64,000 bases of DNA from DASZBX01 sp035943635 (lineage in GTDB: Bacteria; Actinomycetota; Actinomycetes; Streptomycetales; Catenulisporaceae), in assembly GCA_035943635.1 (NCBI GenBank), contig DASZBX010000047.1, positions 52,102-116,101 of the forward strand, given 5' to 3'. The notes under the pieces are model-generated. The model was not told where the DNA came from, did no database searches, and saw only the letters and a list, made by a program, of their open reading frames with translations. Shown here piece by piece: positions 42,723 to 51,135 of the stretch. Position numbers and translations under genes: made by a program. Positions within the stretch are counted from its first letter, which is position 1; every line of letters starts with the position of its first letter.

Positions 42723-43433
42723 TCAGCGGCCGCCGCCGGTGACGTCGGCCAACGCCCGGAACAGCAGCGCGGTCGAGGTCGCGCCCGGATCCTGGTGACC
42801 GCTGCTGCGTTCGCCCAGATACGAGGCCCGGCCCTTGTGCGCGACCAGTGCGGCCGTGTCCGCGGCGCCCTGCTCGGCCGCTTTCGCCGCGGCCTGCGCG
42901 GCGGCCGGCAGCGTGGCCCCCTCGCCGAGCGCGCGCTCGAACGCCTCGACCGCCGGCGCGTACGCGTCGACCATGGTCTTGTCGCCGACCTGCGCGCCGC
43001 CGAGCCGGGTGACCGCGGCCAACCCGGCCCGCAACGCCGCCAGCACGTTCCCGCCGCTCGGGCCCTGGCAGTCCGGCCCGGTCCCGGTGCGCCGCTCCTC
43101 GGCCGACGCGTCCAGGGACTTGCCGATCGCCCGCAGCGCCGACCCGTAGAGCGGCCCGGACGCGCCGCCCACCTTCGATATCAGGGTACTGCCAGCGGTG
43201 CCGAACACCTTCCCGGGCGACACGTCCCCGTCCCCGTCGGCCTGCGCCTTCTCCCGCTGCGCGGCCAGCGCCGCGGTCACGGCCGCGAAGCCGCGACTGA
43301 GGTTGGCGCCGTGGTCCCCGTCGCCGATCGCCGAATCCAGCTCGGTCAGCTCGTCCCTGCGCAGCGTGACCGCCTCGGCCGCGGCGGCCAGCCAGGCCCG
43401 GGCCAGCGGCGCGTCGAAACCCGCGGCCGTCAT
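42723..43433 (-). CDS. dhaL: Dihydroxyacetone kinase subunit DhaL
   Basis: 236 residues; the ATP-binding subunit of PTS-type dihydroxyacetone kinase. The Mg-ADP-binding Asp/His motif LDSAIGDGDHGANLSRGF is present, then GTAGSTLISKVGGASGPLYG and GDKTMVDAYAPA. The C terminus carries GRASYLGERSSGHQDPGATST. About 25 extra residues of Asp/Gly and Glu-rich sequence lie between helices one and two. ATG overlaps the dhaK stop, so the two subunits are coupled. Confidence 0.92.
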   Translation of the reverse strand: MTAAGFDAPLARAWLAAAAEAVTLRRDELTELDSAIGDGDHGANLSRGFAAVTAALAAQREKAQADGDGDVSPGKVFGTAGSTLISKVGGASGPLYGSALRAIGKSLDASAEERRTGTGPDCQGPSGGNVLAALRAGLAAVTRLGGAQVGDKTMVDAYAPAVEAFERALGEGATLPAAAQAAAKAAEQGAADTAALVAHKGRASYLGERSSGHQDPGATSTALLFRALADVTGGGR

Positions 43434-44428
43434 ATGCCCCACCTCAGCGCCGGAGTGCTCACCGGGGCGTCCCACAGGTCCACCAGCTCCGGGTCCGCGC
43501 GGCACACGGTCAGGCAGACCCCCGCCATGTCCAGGCTGGTCATGTAGCTGCCGACCAGATTGCGCGCGATGCCCAGGCCCCGGCCGCGCAACACCGCCGC
43601 GACCTCGCCGTAGACCAGGTACAGTTCGCCCAGCGCCGTGCCGCCGAGCCCGTTGACCAGCACTATCGTCTGATCGCCGGGGGAAGTCGGCAGGTCGCCG
43701 AGGATCGCCTCCAGGCTCAGCGCCACGATCTCGCGCGCCCCGGCCAGCGGTTCGCGCCGCCGGCCCGGCTCGCCGTGGATCCCGACCCCCACCTCCATCT
43801 GCCCCTCCGGCAGGTCGAACCCGGGCTTGCCCGCGGCCGGGACCGTGCACGCGGTCAGCGCCACCGCGAACGAGCGCGAGGCCCCGTTCACCCGGCGGCC
43901 GAGCGCGGCCACCCGCGCGGCGTCCGCGTCCCGCTCGGCCAGCGCCCCGGCCAGCTTCTCCACCAGGATCGTGGCCCCGGTCCCGCGCCGCCCGGCCGTC
44001 CAGGTCGAGTCCTCCACCGCGACGTCGTCGTTGACCAGCACGGTCTCCACCGCGACCCCGGCCTCGTCGGCCAGTTCGGCGGCGAGCTGGAAGTTCAGCA
44101 CGTCCCCGGTGTAGTTCTTCACGATGTGCACCACGCCCGCGCCCGCGTCCACCGCGGTGGTGGCGGCCACGATCTGGTCCGGCACCGGGGAGGTGAACAC
44201 CTCGCCCGGGCAGGCCGCGTCCAGCATGCCCAGGCCGACGAAGCCGCCGTGCAGCGGCTCGTGCCCGGACCCGCCGCCGGAGACCAGGCCCACCTTGCCC
44301 GGCCGGGGCGGCTGGGCCCGGGTGATGATCCGCTGCCCCGGGTCGACCACCAGCTCGGGATGGGCCGCGGCGAAGCCGGCCAGGGAGTCGTCGAGGAAGG
44401 TGTCGGCGCTGTTGAGGAACTTGTGCAC
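43430..44428 (-). CDS. dhaK: Dihydroxyacetone kinase subunit DhaK
   Basis: 332 residues; binds dihydroxyacetone as a hemiaminal on the His in GVGIHGEPGR (about residue 217). Other family parts are VSGGGSGHEPLHGGFVG, VKNYTGDVLNF and LVNGLGGT. AAGGAG stands 7 bases before the GTG at 44428. The phospho group would come from DhaM through DhaL. It heads the dhaK-dhaL transcript and is divergent from dhaM. Confidence 0.92.
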   Translation of the reverse strand: MHKFLNSADTFLDDSLAGFAAAHPELVVDPGQRIITRAQPPRPGKVGLVSGGGSGHEPLHGGFVGLGMLDAACPGEVFTSPVPDQIVAATTAVDAGAGVVHIVKNYTGDVLNFQLAAELADEAGVAVETVLVNDDVAVEDSTWTAGRRGTGATILVEKLAGALAERDADAARVAALGRRVNGASRSFAVALTACTVPAAGKPGFDLPEGQMEVGVGIHGEPGRRREPLAGAREIVALSLEAILGDLPTSPGDQTIVLVNGLGGTALGELYLVYGEVAAVLRGRGLGIARNLVGSYMTSLDMAGVCLTVCRADPELVDLWDAPVSTPALRWGI

Positions 44429-44634
44429 GATCTGGCTCCTTCGGTGGAGTTGCTGCGCGTCTTTCCTCAGCCAGACTATCCACCCGCCTGGCCTTTGGGG
44501 ACTGCCCGAAGCCGAGTGGATCTTTTCGGCCGCCGCGCGCGCCACGCCCGCGACCGGGCATGAGCCCACGCCGAGACCGGGCGTCGCCGCTGCTCGCGCC
44601 GCCGGGGGCGCGATCGCCCGGGCCGCCGGGCGGC

Positions 44635-44657
44635 CGGAAGGATCTTCCGCTTAGACT
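44635..44657 (+). promoter_or_regulatory. Inverted repeat and -10 element in front of dhaM
   Basis: CGGAAG, GAT, CTTCCG form a perfect 15-bp inverted repeat (44635-44649) placed directly before TAGACT (44652-44657), the probable -10. TAGACT lies 8 bases before the ATG, with no Shine-Dalgarno, implying a nearly leaderless mRNA. The rest of 44429-44634 has no visible gene. Confidence 0.4.
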
Positions 44658-44665
44658 TGGCCGTT

Positions 44666-45079
44666 ATGAACCAGACAGTCGGCCTTGTGCTCGTCTCCCA
44701 CAGTGCGCAGCTGGCCGCCGGGCTGGCCGACCTGCTCGGACAGCTCGGCGTCTCGCCCGGCTGCGTGGCCGCGGCCGGCGGCGCCGAGGACGGCGGCATC
44801 GGCACCAGCTACGAGCTGATCCGCTCCGGGATCGAGGCGGTGGACCAGGACCGCGGGGTGTGCATCCTGGTCGACCTCGGCAGCGCGCTGCTGACCACCC
44901 GGCTGGTGCTGGAAGACCTCGGCGGCCCCGGCCAGGCCCGGGCCGACGTGGTGATCGCGGACGCGCCGTTCGTCGAGGGCGCCGTGGCCGCGGCGGTGGC
45001 CGCCGCGGCCGGATCCACCCTGGCCGACGTCGTGGCCGAGGCCGAGAGCGCGTACAACTACCGCAAGCTCGCGCAGTAA
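44666..45079 (+). CDS. dhaM: PTS-dependent dihydroxyacetone kinase phosphotransfer subunit DhaM
   Basis: 137 residues, an EIIA-Man-like fold with the phospho-His in VLVSHSAQLAAGLADLLGQ (His11 region) and the EDGGIGTSYELI and VDLGSALLTTRLVLE segments. Only the EIIA part is present; the HPr and EI-like domains that enterobacterial DhaM carries are absent, so phosphate must come from the general PTS. It is divergent from dhaKL. Confidence 0.9.
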   Translation: MNQTVGLVLVSHSAQLAAGLADLLGQLGVSPGCVAAAGGAEDGGIGTSYELIRSGIEAVDQDRGVCILVDLGSALLTTRLVLEDLGGPGQARADVVIADAPFVEGAVAAAVAAAAGSTLADVVAEAESAYNYRKLAQ

Positions 45080-45107
45080 CCCGGGACCGGGAGCCCGGCC
45101 GCGCGGC

Positions 45108-45629
45108 TCAGTGGTGCCAGGGCAGCCGGACCGGCGACTCGGGGATGCGCCCGGCGGCCAGGTCCGCCAGCAGCGGCGCCAGTCCGAGCGGGTACACGGT
45201 CTCGCCGGTGGCGGCCAGCTCGGCGAGCGGCCACCAGCGGAACTGGGTGATCTGCGAGGCCTCGAGCTCCTCGAACCCGCTGGTGTCGACCTGGTGCTCC
45301 TGGACCCGGTGGAAGAAGAAGTCGTCCTGGAACAGGCCCTGGGCCCAGCTGAAGACGGCCGGGCCGCCGGTCAGCGCGACGTGCGGACCGAGTTCGTCGT
45401 CTGACACCAGCAGTCCGGTTTCCTCGTGCAGCTCCCGGATCGCGGCCGCCCGCAGCTGCTCGCCCTCGTCCACGCCGCCGCCGGGCGTGGCCCAGAAGTG
45501 GCCCAGCTCCGGTGCGTGCCGGTCGACCAGGAACCGGAACAACAGAAGCCTGTCTTCCTTGTCCAGGAGCAGGATCCGGGCCGAGCGGCGGGCGAATGCG
45601 GTCTCTGCGGAAAGCGACTCGTCAGGCAT
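45108..45629 (-). CDS. NUDIX hydrolase
   Basis: 173 residues with the NUDIX box GGGVDEGEQLRAAAIRELHEETGL (Gx5Ex7REUxEExGU intact), preceded by FWATP. The C-terminal part has a Trp pair, QFRWWPLAELA. Likely a pyrophosphohydrolase of nucleotides or cofactor adducts; the substrate is not readable. TACCAT sits 6 bases before the ATG and there is no Shine-Dalgarno, so leaderless. Confidence 0.88.
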   Translation of the reverse strand: MPDESLSAETAFARRSARILLLDKEDRLLLFRFLVDRHAPELGHFWATPGGGVDEGEQLRAAAIRELHEETGLLVSDDELGPHVALTGGPAVFSWAQGLFQDDFFFHRVQEHQVDTSGFEELEASQITQFRWWPLAELAATGETVYPLGLAPLLADLAAGRIPESPVRLPWHH

Positions 45630-45833
45630 GGTGCGATGGTAACGATCCGCTTCACGGCCGCGCCATGTGTTTGTGTCCCGTCTGGCCATTTCGTCCTCGG
45701 CAGCACCGGTGCTCGCGCGGTTCCTCGTGCGTCGGCTCCCGAATCCGCGCCCGGCGGTACGCTGGAAATCCGCGGCGTGCGGTCGCGGCGCAGTCCGGTG
45801 CGCATCGCCGGCCGTACCGAGACAGGCAGGAAC

Positions 45834-46259
45834 ATGGTGCTGGTCACAGGGCCGATGGCGGCCTACTGCGGAGGCTATATCAGGGTCACGCTGGAAGCGG
45901 AGTACGCCGAGGCGACCTCGGTCGTGCTCGCCGAGGACTTCGTCCAACACCGCGGGCGGCCGGTCGATCCCGGCTACGTGTCGGACGCCGAGGCCGAGGA
46001 GATCGGCGCGGCGGCCTGCGAGTCGGTGCGCCGGGTGCTGTCCGATCTGCCGCCGGACAGCCGCCCGCTGCGGGTCACCCTGGTCGAGCACCGCTATCAT
46101 CCGGTCGACAGCGGGCCGTTCCAGGTCGGCGCGGCGGCGGTGCGGGCGCTGCGTGCCGCACTCGCCGAACTCGAGGCCGGTGCCTCCGGCTCCACACCGC
46201 CCACTGTCGCCGTCACCGCCAAGGCCGCCGATCAGGTCGCTCTCCGAGCGGCCACCTGA
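45834..46259 (+). CDS. Hypothetical protein
   Basis: 141 residues; AGGCAGG precedes the ATG by 3-4 bases. The sequence is acidic with an AAACESVRRVL helix and VEHRYHPVDSGPFQVGAAAVRALRAALA in two parts. No recognised domain, no signal. Codon use fits a real gene. It lies between a NUDIX gene and a small membrane protein gene on the opposite strand. Confidence 0.6.
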   Translation: MVLVTGPMAAYCGGYIRVTLEAEYAEATSVVLAEDFVQHRGRPVDPGYVSDAEAEEIGAAACESVRRVLSDLPPDSRPLRVTLVEHRYHPVDSGPFQVGAAAVRALRAALAELEAGASGSTPPTVAVTAKAADQVALRAAT

Positions 46260-46284
46260 TCCACGGCCCGACGGCTCGGACCGA

Positions 46285-46593
46285 TCAGGGGCCGGCGGGC
46301 GCGTCCAGCTGCGGCACCGACGAGTAGAGCTTGATCGGCGAGGAGGAGACCAGGAACGGCATGTCCGTCTCCACCAGCACGCCGCTGAAGGTGGTCGACC
46401 ACTGGGTGATGTTCCGGGCGCTGTTGCGTTGCCTGGTCAGGTCTCCGGCCCCGGCCGTGCCGGAGGAGGCGACGCCCAGCCACCAGACCAGGGCGCCGAT
46501 TCCGGCTATCACCAGGGTGCTCGCGACCAGCCCGACCACGCCGAGACCGAATCCGCCGACTGTGAGGAACACGCGTTTGCGGGTGTCGCTCAT
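46285..46593 (-). CDS. Small single-pass membrane protein
   Basis: 102 residues with one long hydrophobic stretch (FLTVGGFGLGVVGLVASTLVIAG part, residues about 8-38) and a polar external tail with Ser, Thr and Arg. GGGGGG stands 8 bases before the ATG. Unknown function. The following 46594-46882 holds no gene I can support. Confidence 0.6.
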   Translation of the reverse strand: MSDTRKRVFLTVGGFGLGVVGLVASTLVIAGIGALVWWLGVASSGTAGAGDLTRQRNSARNITQWSTTFSGVLVETDMPFLVSSSPIKLYSSVPQLDAPAGP

Positions 46594-46882
46594 CGCGCCG
46601 CCCCCCGACGGCCGAACCACGATTCACTCATGACAGATCACCGATACCTGTGTAAGACGCTTGAGGATCCCGTGTGTTGACGCTCTCCTGCGAGCGAGAA
46701 CGATGCGGATCTTATTGCCTTACCTCAGTCGGCCAGGGAGGAATCCGCGATCTGCATGTGCCCATGCTGCCAGAGCGCCCGGCCGGCCGGTAGCGGTCGG
46801 GTGTTCCGGGGTTGGGATATTTCCGCCCGTGAAGATCCAGCCGGGGACCAGCGGCCGGCCGCCGGGCCCGCTTGCGCCCGGT

Positions 46883-47716
46883 CTACTTGCGCCCGGCCGT
46901 GATCCGCTGCCGGGCGATCTCGTACAGTACGGCTGTCGCCGCGTTGGCCGCGTTGAGCGAACTGGCCGTGCCGGTCATCGGGATCCGGCCCACCCGGTCG
47001 CACAGCTCGCGCCAGGCCGAGCTCAGGCCCACGGTCTCGTTGCCGACCAGCAGCAGCACCGGCCCGGTCAGGTCCAGGTCGAAGATGTCGGCCTCGCCGC
47101 GCTCGTCCGTGCCGACCAGGGTGACCGGGTTCCCCGCGGCCCGGCCGCGCTCGAGCCACGCGACCACCTCGTGGTGCGAGGGGACCCGCACCGCCGGCAC
47201 CGCGAACAGCGACCCGGTGCTGGCCCGCACGGTCCGTGGGTCGTACACGTCGGCGGCGTGGCCCGCCACGATCACCCCGCGCGCCCCGAACGCGTCGGCC
47301 GAGCGGATCACCGAGCCGATGTTGCCCGGATTGGCCGGCCGGTCGAACACCACCCCGAGGAAGTCCGGCCCGAGCTCGATCCGGCCGAGGTCGTCCTCGG
47401 GCAGGTCCAGCACCGCGACCAGCTCCGGCGGCGCCTCCTCCTCCCGCTCGCCGAGCTCGGCGATCAGGTCCGAGGACATCGCGATCTGCTCGGCCGCGCT
47501 CGACCGTAGCAGCTGCTGCGCCCACCGGGACAGCTGCCGGTCCGCGTCGTAGATCAGCGTCTGGATCGGCCAGCCCTGCTCGGCCGCGATCGTGATCGGC
47601 CGCACGCCCTGCACCAGGAACTCCCGCGCCCGCTGGCGCTTGGTCCGGTTGGTCAGCAGCGACTGCCACTGCTGGAAACGGGCATTGCGGGACGTGATCC
47701 GCAGAACTCCGGGCAT
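46883..47716 (-). CDS. TrmH/SpoU-family RNA 2'-O-methyltransferase
   Basis: 277 residues. N-terminal RNA-binding part (TSRNARFQQWQSLL, AREFLVQGVRPI), then the SPOUT knot with motif 1 NPGNIGSVIRSADAFG, motif 2 LLVGNETVGLS and motif 3 IPMTGTASSLNAANAATAVLYE. It probably methylates a ribose in rRNA or tRNA; the target cannot be read. GGGGAAAAG lies before the ATG at 47716; an in-frame ATG at 47731 is less likely. Confidence 0.88.
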   Translation of the reverse strand: MPGVLRITSRNARFQQWQSLLTNRTKRQRAREFLVQGVRPITIAAEQGWPIQTLIYDADRQLSRWAQQLLRSSAAEQIAMSSDLIAELGEREEEAPPELVAVLDLPEDDLGRIELGPDFLGVVFDRPANPGNIGSVIRSADAFGARGVIVAGHAADVYDPRTVRASTGSLFAVPAVRVPSHHEVVAWLERGRAAGNPVTLVGTDERGEADIFDLDLTGPVLLLVGNETVGLSSAWRELCDRVGRIPMTGTASSLNAANAATAVLYEIARQRITAGRK

Positions 47717-47937
47717 AGAGCTTTTCCCCATACATCGATCAGTGAGTGAACGCCGCCCGGCTTTCGCCGACCGCAGCGGCTCCAGTATGGCGCGAGCCGG
47801 CGGGTGCGGCGGACCCCGACTCGCGGCGGCGGCGTTTCCCGGATATCGCCGAACCGGACCGGCTTGCGCCTGTTTCTCCCGTTCAGTCCGCCTTATTGCC
47901 GGTGCGCCCGCGCCGGTCTCGGTGCCAGACTGGGCGG

Positions 47938-48114
47938 ATGGCGCGGTCATTCGAAGAGCTGGTGGCGCAAGCGGCCGAGGTCTCGGTGGGCGGCTGGGAC
48001 TTCTCCGTGGACGAGTACCTGCCGCAGTTGCGGGCGCTGCACGAGCGGATCGAACGCTAGGGGCCGGTCGTGGACCACAGTGCCAGGTTCCTGATCGAGG
48101 CGCGCAAGCCCTGA
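47938..48114 (+). pseudogene. SAM-dependent methyltransferase remnant (internal deletion plus nonsense codon)
   Basis: The first 23 codons (MARSFEELVAQAAEVSVGGWDFS) are the standard N terminus of an actinobacterial class I methyltransferase. They run directly into VDEYLPQLRALHERIER, which is the usual C-terminal end of the same family. A TAG (48058-48060) interrupts, and in the same frame GPVVDHSARFLIEARKP and a TGA follow, again matching the family C terminus. So roughly 200 central codons, with all SAM motifs, have been lost, and the end carries a stop. Not functional. Confidence 0.75.
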
Positions 48115-48141
48115 CCGGGAACCCGGCCTGACCGGTGTATC

Positions 48142-49878
48142 TCAGCCCTGATAGGGCGCGATGATCTCGGTGTACTCATAAGGGGTCTGGGTGACGTCGG
48201 TGCAGTCGGACAGGGATCCGGTGCAGGCGTTGCCGTCCCGGGTCACGTCCCAGAAGCCGAGCTCGCCCAGGTGCTCGGTCTGCGCGAAGGCCAGCACCTG
48301 CTGCATGTTCGCGAGGGTGAAGATCTCGTCGGCCTGGTCGTTCTCCCCGGCCATCGGGGTGACCCCGACCATGTTCCACAGCTGCGCAGAGGTCTTACCC
48401 GGGTAGAGCGTGGCCAGCTGCGCCTCGGTGGCCTGGGCGGAGTCGATCGCGTAGGTGCCCATCTTGCCGGACGGGCTCGGCGCCTCGGTGTCGCCGAAGT
48501 CCATCGCCATCACGTTGACCGTGCTGATCACCGCGCCGTACTTGATCGCGGACTGGACCACGGACAGTCCCTGCGCGGTCAGGCCCGAGGGCAGCACCGG
48601 CAGGGTCAGGGTGATCGACAGGGACTTGCCGGCCGCCTTCGCGGTGGCCTGGAGCGCGGCCATCGCCTGGGAGCGCAGGTTGATCGAGGCCGGGTCGGCC
48701 ACCGCGGCGCCCTCGATGTCGAAGTCGATCTGGGTCAGGTTGTAGGCCGAGACCACCGACTGGTACGCGGCGGTCAGCGAGGCGACCGTGGTGCAGGACT
48801 GGGCCAGTTCGATCCCGGCCTCGCCGCCGAACGAGGGCTTGACGTCCCCGCCGATCCCGCGCAGGGTCGCGATGTCGGACTGTTCGAACCCTGAGTTCAT
48901 CGAGTAGGCGTTGAACCAGGACGGGGTGCAGGACCCGGTGCCGTTGACGATGAAGCCGAGCGAGAACTGGCGCAGGCCGGTGGTCTCGGCGATCTGGCTC
49001 AGGCTCGGGGTCGGCCAGGCGCCGATGTCGATGAACGGCGCGGCCACCCCGGGCAGGTGCCCGCCGCCGGTGTTCGCGCTGGTGGTGGCGCTGACCGTGT
49101 TGCCCGGGCCGGACAGGTTGCCGGCCTCGTCGTAGGCTTCGACGGTGAACGAGTACGCGGTGGCGGCGCTCAGGCCGGTGACCGTTCCGGCCGTGCCGGG
49201 GGAGGTGGCCACGACCTTGCCGCCGGCCAGCACGTCGTAGCCGGAGACCAGGAGGTTGTCGGTCGATCCGGTCCAGCTGAGCGAGACCTGGTTCGAGGTG
49301 ACGCTCAGGACCTTCAGGCCGCTCGGAGTGGTCGGCGCGATCTTGTCCGAACTCCCGTTGCACGGGTCCTGATTCAGCGCGCAGGTGGCCGGGTCGGCGT
49401 ACGTTCCGCTGTAGGAGCCGTCGAATCCGATCACGACGCTCGCGCCCGGGGCGATGTCGGCGTCGTACGAGGCGGGCGAGACGGTGTACGTGCTGCCGCT
49501 GGCGGTGTCGGTGCCGTCCCAGACGCTGGTGATCTTCTCGTTGGCGGGCAACGAGAACACCAGCGACCAGGTGGGCAGGTCCACGGTCAGGTTGTTCGTG
49601 ATCGTGTACTGGCCGCCGAAGCCGCTGCCCCAGTCCGAGGCCTTGGCGTAGACCGCGGTCGGCAGCGCGGTGGCCGCGGGGGTGGCGGCCGTCGCAGGGC
49701 TCTGTGTCAGTGCGGCCAGGCCGACCGCGGCCAGCGCCCCGGCGAGCAGGGCGGCCGGCCGGCCCCGGCCGCGCCGCCGGGCGCCGCCGGGCGCAGGGGC
49801 CTGGTTCTGGGCTGTGGTGGGTCCGGGAACGGGAACCGGCGCGGGCCGGGACCGGCCGGTGGGCGGGTTTGTGGGCAT
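48142..49878 (-). CDS. Secreted GH18 chitinase with carbohydrate-binding and FN3 modules
   Basis: 578 residues. A long twin-Arg-like basic signal (GGARRRGRGRPAAL) with cleavage near TAAT, a CBM2-like module (about 72-170; GFGGQYTITNNL, WSLVFSLP), an FN3 domain (about 180-275) and a GH18 barrel with the catalytic DFDIE (DxxDxE form) around residue 380 and MAMDFGD. It degrades chitin outside the cell. AGAGGA precedes the ATG. Its promoter carries a DasR-like operator, matching chitinase control in streptomycetes by N-acetylglucosamine. Confidence 0.92.
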   Translation of the reverse strand: MPTNPPTGRSRPAPVPVPGPTTAQNQAPAPGGARRRGRGRPAALLAGALAAVGLAALTQSPATAATPAATALPTAVYAKASDWGSGFGGQYTITNNLTVDLPTWSLVFSLPANEKITSVWDGTDTASGSTYTVSPASYDADIAPGASVVIGFDGSYSGTYADPATCALNQDPCNGSSDKIAPTTPSGLKVLSVTSNQVSLSWTGSTDNLLVSGYDVLAGGKVVATSPGTAGTVTGLSAATAYSFTVEAYDEAGNLSGPGNTVSATTSANTGGGHLPGVAAPFIDIGAWPTPSLSQIAETTGLRQFSLGFIVNGTGSCTPSWFNAYSMNSGFEQSDIATLRGIGGDVKPSFGGEAGIELAQSCTTVASLTAAYQSVVSAYNLTQIDFDIEGAAVADPASINLRSQAMAALQATAKAAGKSLSITLTLPVLPSGLTAQGLSVVQSAIKYGAVISTVNVMAMDFGDTEAPSPSGKMGTYAIDSAQATEAQLATLYPGKTSAQLWNMVGVTPMAGENDQADEIFTLANMQQVLAFAQTEHLGELGFWDVTRDGNACTGSLSDCTDVTQTPYEYTEIIAPYQG

Positions 49879-49951
49879 ACTGATCCTCTCGGGTGCACGG
49901 CCGTCTCACACCTGCGCCGGGCATGCGAGCGGGAATCGGTACTCCAGACGC

Positions 49952-49980
49952 ATAATGGTCCAGACCAATTTGACGGTCAA
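49952..49980 (-). promoter_or_regulatory. Chitinase promoter with DasR-like operator
   Basis: On the minus strand TTGACC (49980-49975), a 17-base spacer and CATTAT (49957-49952). The spacer contains TTGGTCTGGACCA, a near-perfect match to the DasR element TGGTCTAGACCA (one base differs in the centre; arms TGGTC/GACCA intact, 49956-49967). A bound GntR-type DasR would block polymerase. Confidence 0.75.
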
Positions 49981-50157
49981 CCGTTCGGCCGCGGCCGGCG
50001 GGTCATTTTTTCGCAATGCATATCCGGACCCGTAGTCGCGTGCTCGAACATGTTCTGTCCTGTGCCGTGCTGTGGATTAGGGTGCGGAAAGGCCGCCGTC
50101 GGGCCGGCGCGGCGAACGGCCCGGACCGTCCGCCGCGTCCGCGAGGGCCGTGACCGG

Positions 50158-50916
50158 TCAGGTGTTGGAGAAGTACTGGGTGAAGACCCCCGAGTCGATC
50201 CCCATGCTGCCGGAGAACGGATGGTTCAGGTCGAAGACCAGGACCACCAGGAAACCGATCAGCCCGGTCAGGCCCATCACCATGGCCAGGTGGTTGCCGC
50301 GGCGCTGCACCCCGAAACAGAACACGAACGACACGGTCAGCACCCCGCCCAGGATCAGGCCGATCCACAGGATCGGGGACAGGCTGTCGGTGGACTCGCC
50401 GTTGCGGCTGCGGCGCGAGTCGTAGACCGTGCTCAGCTGGCTCAGTGCCTGAGCCGAGACGTTCTGCTGCACGGCGGTGACCGGCTGGTAGGCCTCGACC
50501 GCGTCGGTCAGCTTGGTCAGCGACTGCCAGCCGGCATCGCCGAGCGGCTCGTGCGCGGCCATCTGGTCCCACTCCGAGCCGGTGACCACCGAGGCGTAGG
50601 CCTTCACGTCCTGCTGGATCTGCGGGCCGGCCGGGGCCGGGATGTCCTGGGCCAGGATGTAGACCTGGTTCAAGCTGCTGGCCTCGGACCGCACGCTGCT
50701 CTCGGCGTTGTCCCGGCTCTCCCAGACCGACACCAGCACGATGCCCAGGACCAGGGCGTACAGGACGCCGACCATCATGGCGATGTACTCGCCCACGCCC
50801 TCGCCGGGCTCGGTGTCCGGGTCCGGCGGGAAGATCCGGTGCTTGAGCATGATGCTGCCCATGCCGAGCAGCGCGGCACCGAAGACGATGAGCACGGGGA
50901 CTAGCAGGTTGGACAT
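50158..50916 (-). CDS. DUF4239 (bestrophin-like) membrane protein
   Basis: 252 residues with four hydrophobic segments: about 5-22, 42-65, 178-200 and 208-228, and a soluble middle domain (70-175) rich in Gln and Ala. This is the DUF4239 arrangement, distantly related to bestrophin-like channels; function is unknown. The neighbouring 50917-51135 contains no clear gene. Confidence 0.82.
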   Translation of the reverse strand: MSNLLVPVLIVFGAALLGMGSIMLKHRIFPPDPDTEPGEGVGEYIAMMVGVLYALVLGIVLVSVWESRDNAESSVRSEASSLNQVYILAQDIPAPAGPQIQQDVKAYASVVTGSEWDQMAAHEPLGDAGWQSLTKLTDAVEAYQPVTAVQQNVSAQALSQLSTVYDSRRSRNGESTDSLSPILWIGLILGGVLTVSFVFCFGVQRRGNHLAMVMGLTGLIGFLVVLVFDLNHPFSGSMGIDSGVFTQYFSNT

Positions 50917-51135
50917 GAAGAATCCTCACGATGCTGGTGGCGAGGCCGGCGGTTGTCGGCGTCCGCCCGGCCGAGATGTCAGTGTCGGAACATGGGGGAG
51001 AAACGCTCGTGCGAGCAGGGGAACTCGCGCACGCCGGTGTGCGGAGCGCTGGTGCGGAAATGAGTGTGCGAGGGCGTGCGTATACGTGTACGTACTTGGT
51101 GTCGGCGCAGGCCGGCACCCGGATCGGGCGCCGCG

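Noticed and set aside
50043..50054. GAACATGTTC palindrome resembling an SOS box
   Set aside because: The LexA consensus of actinobacteria needs four bases between GAAC and GTTC; here there are two, and the nearest gene is not a DNA-repair gene.
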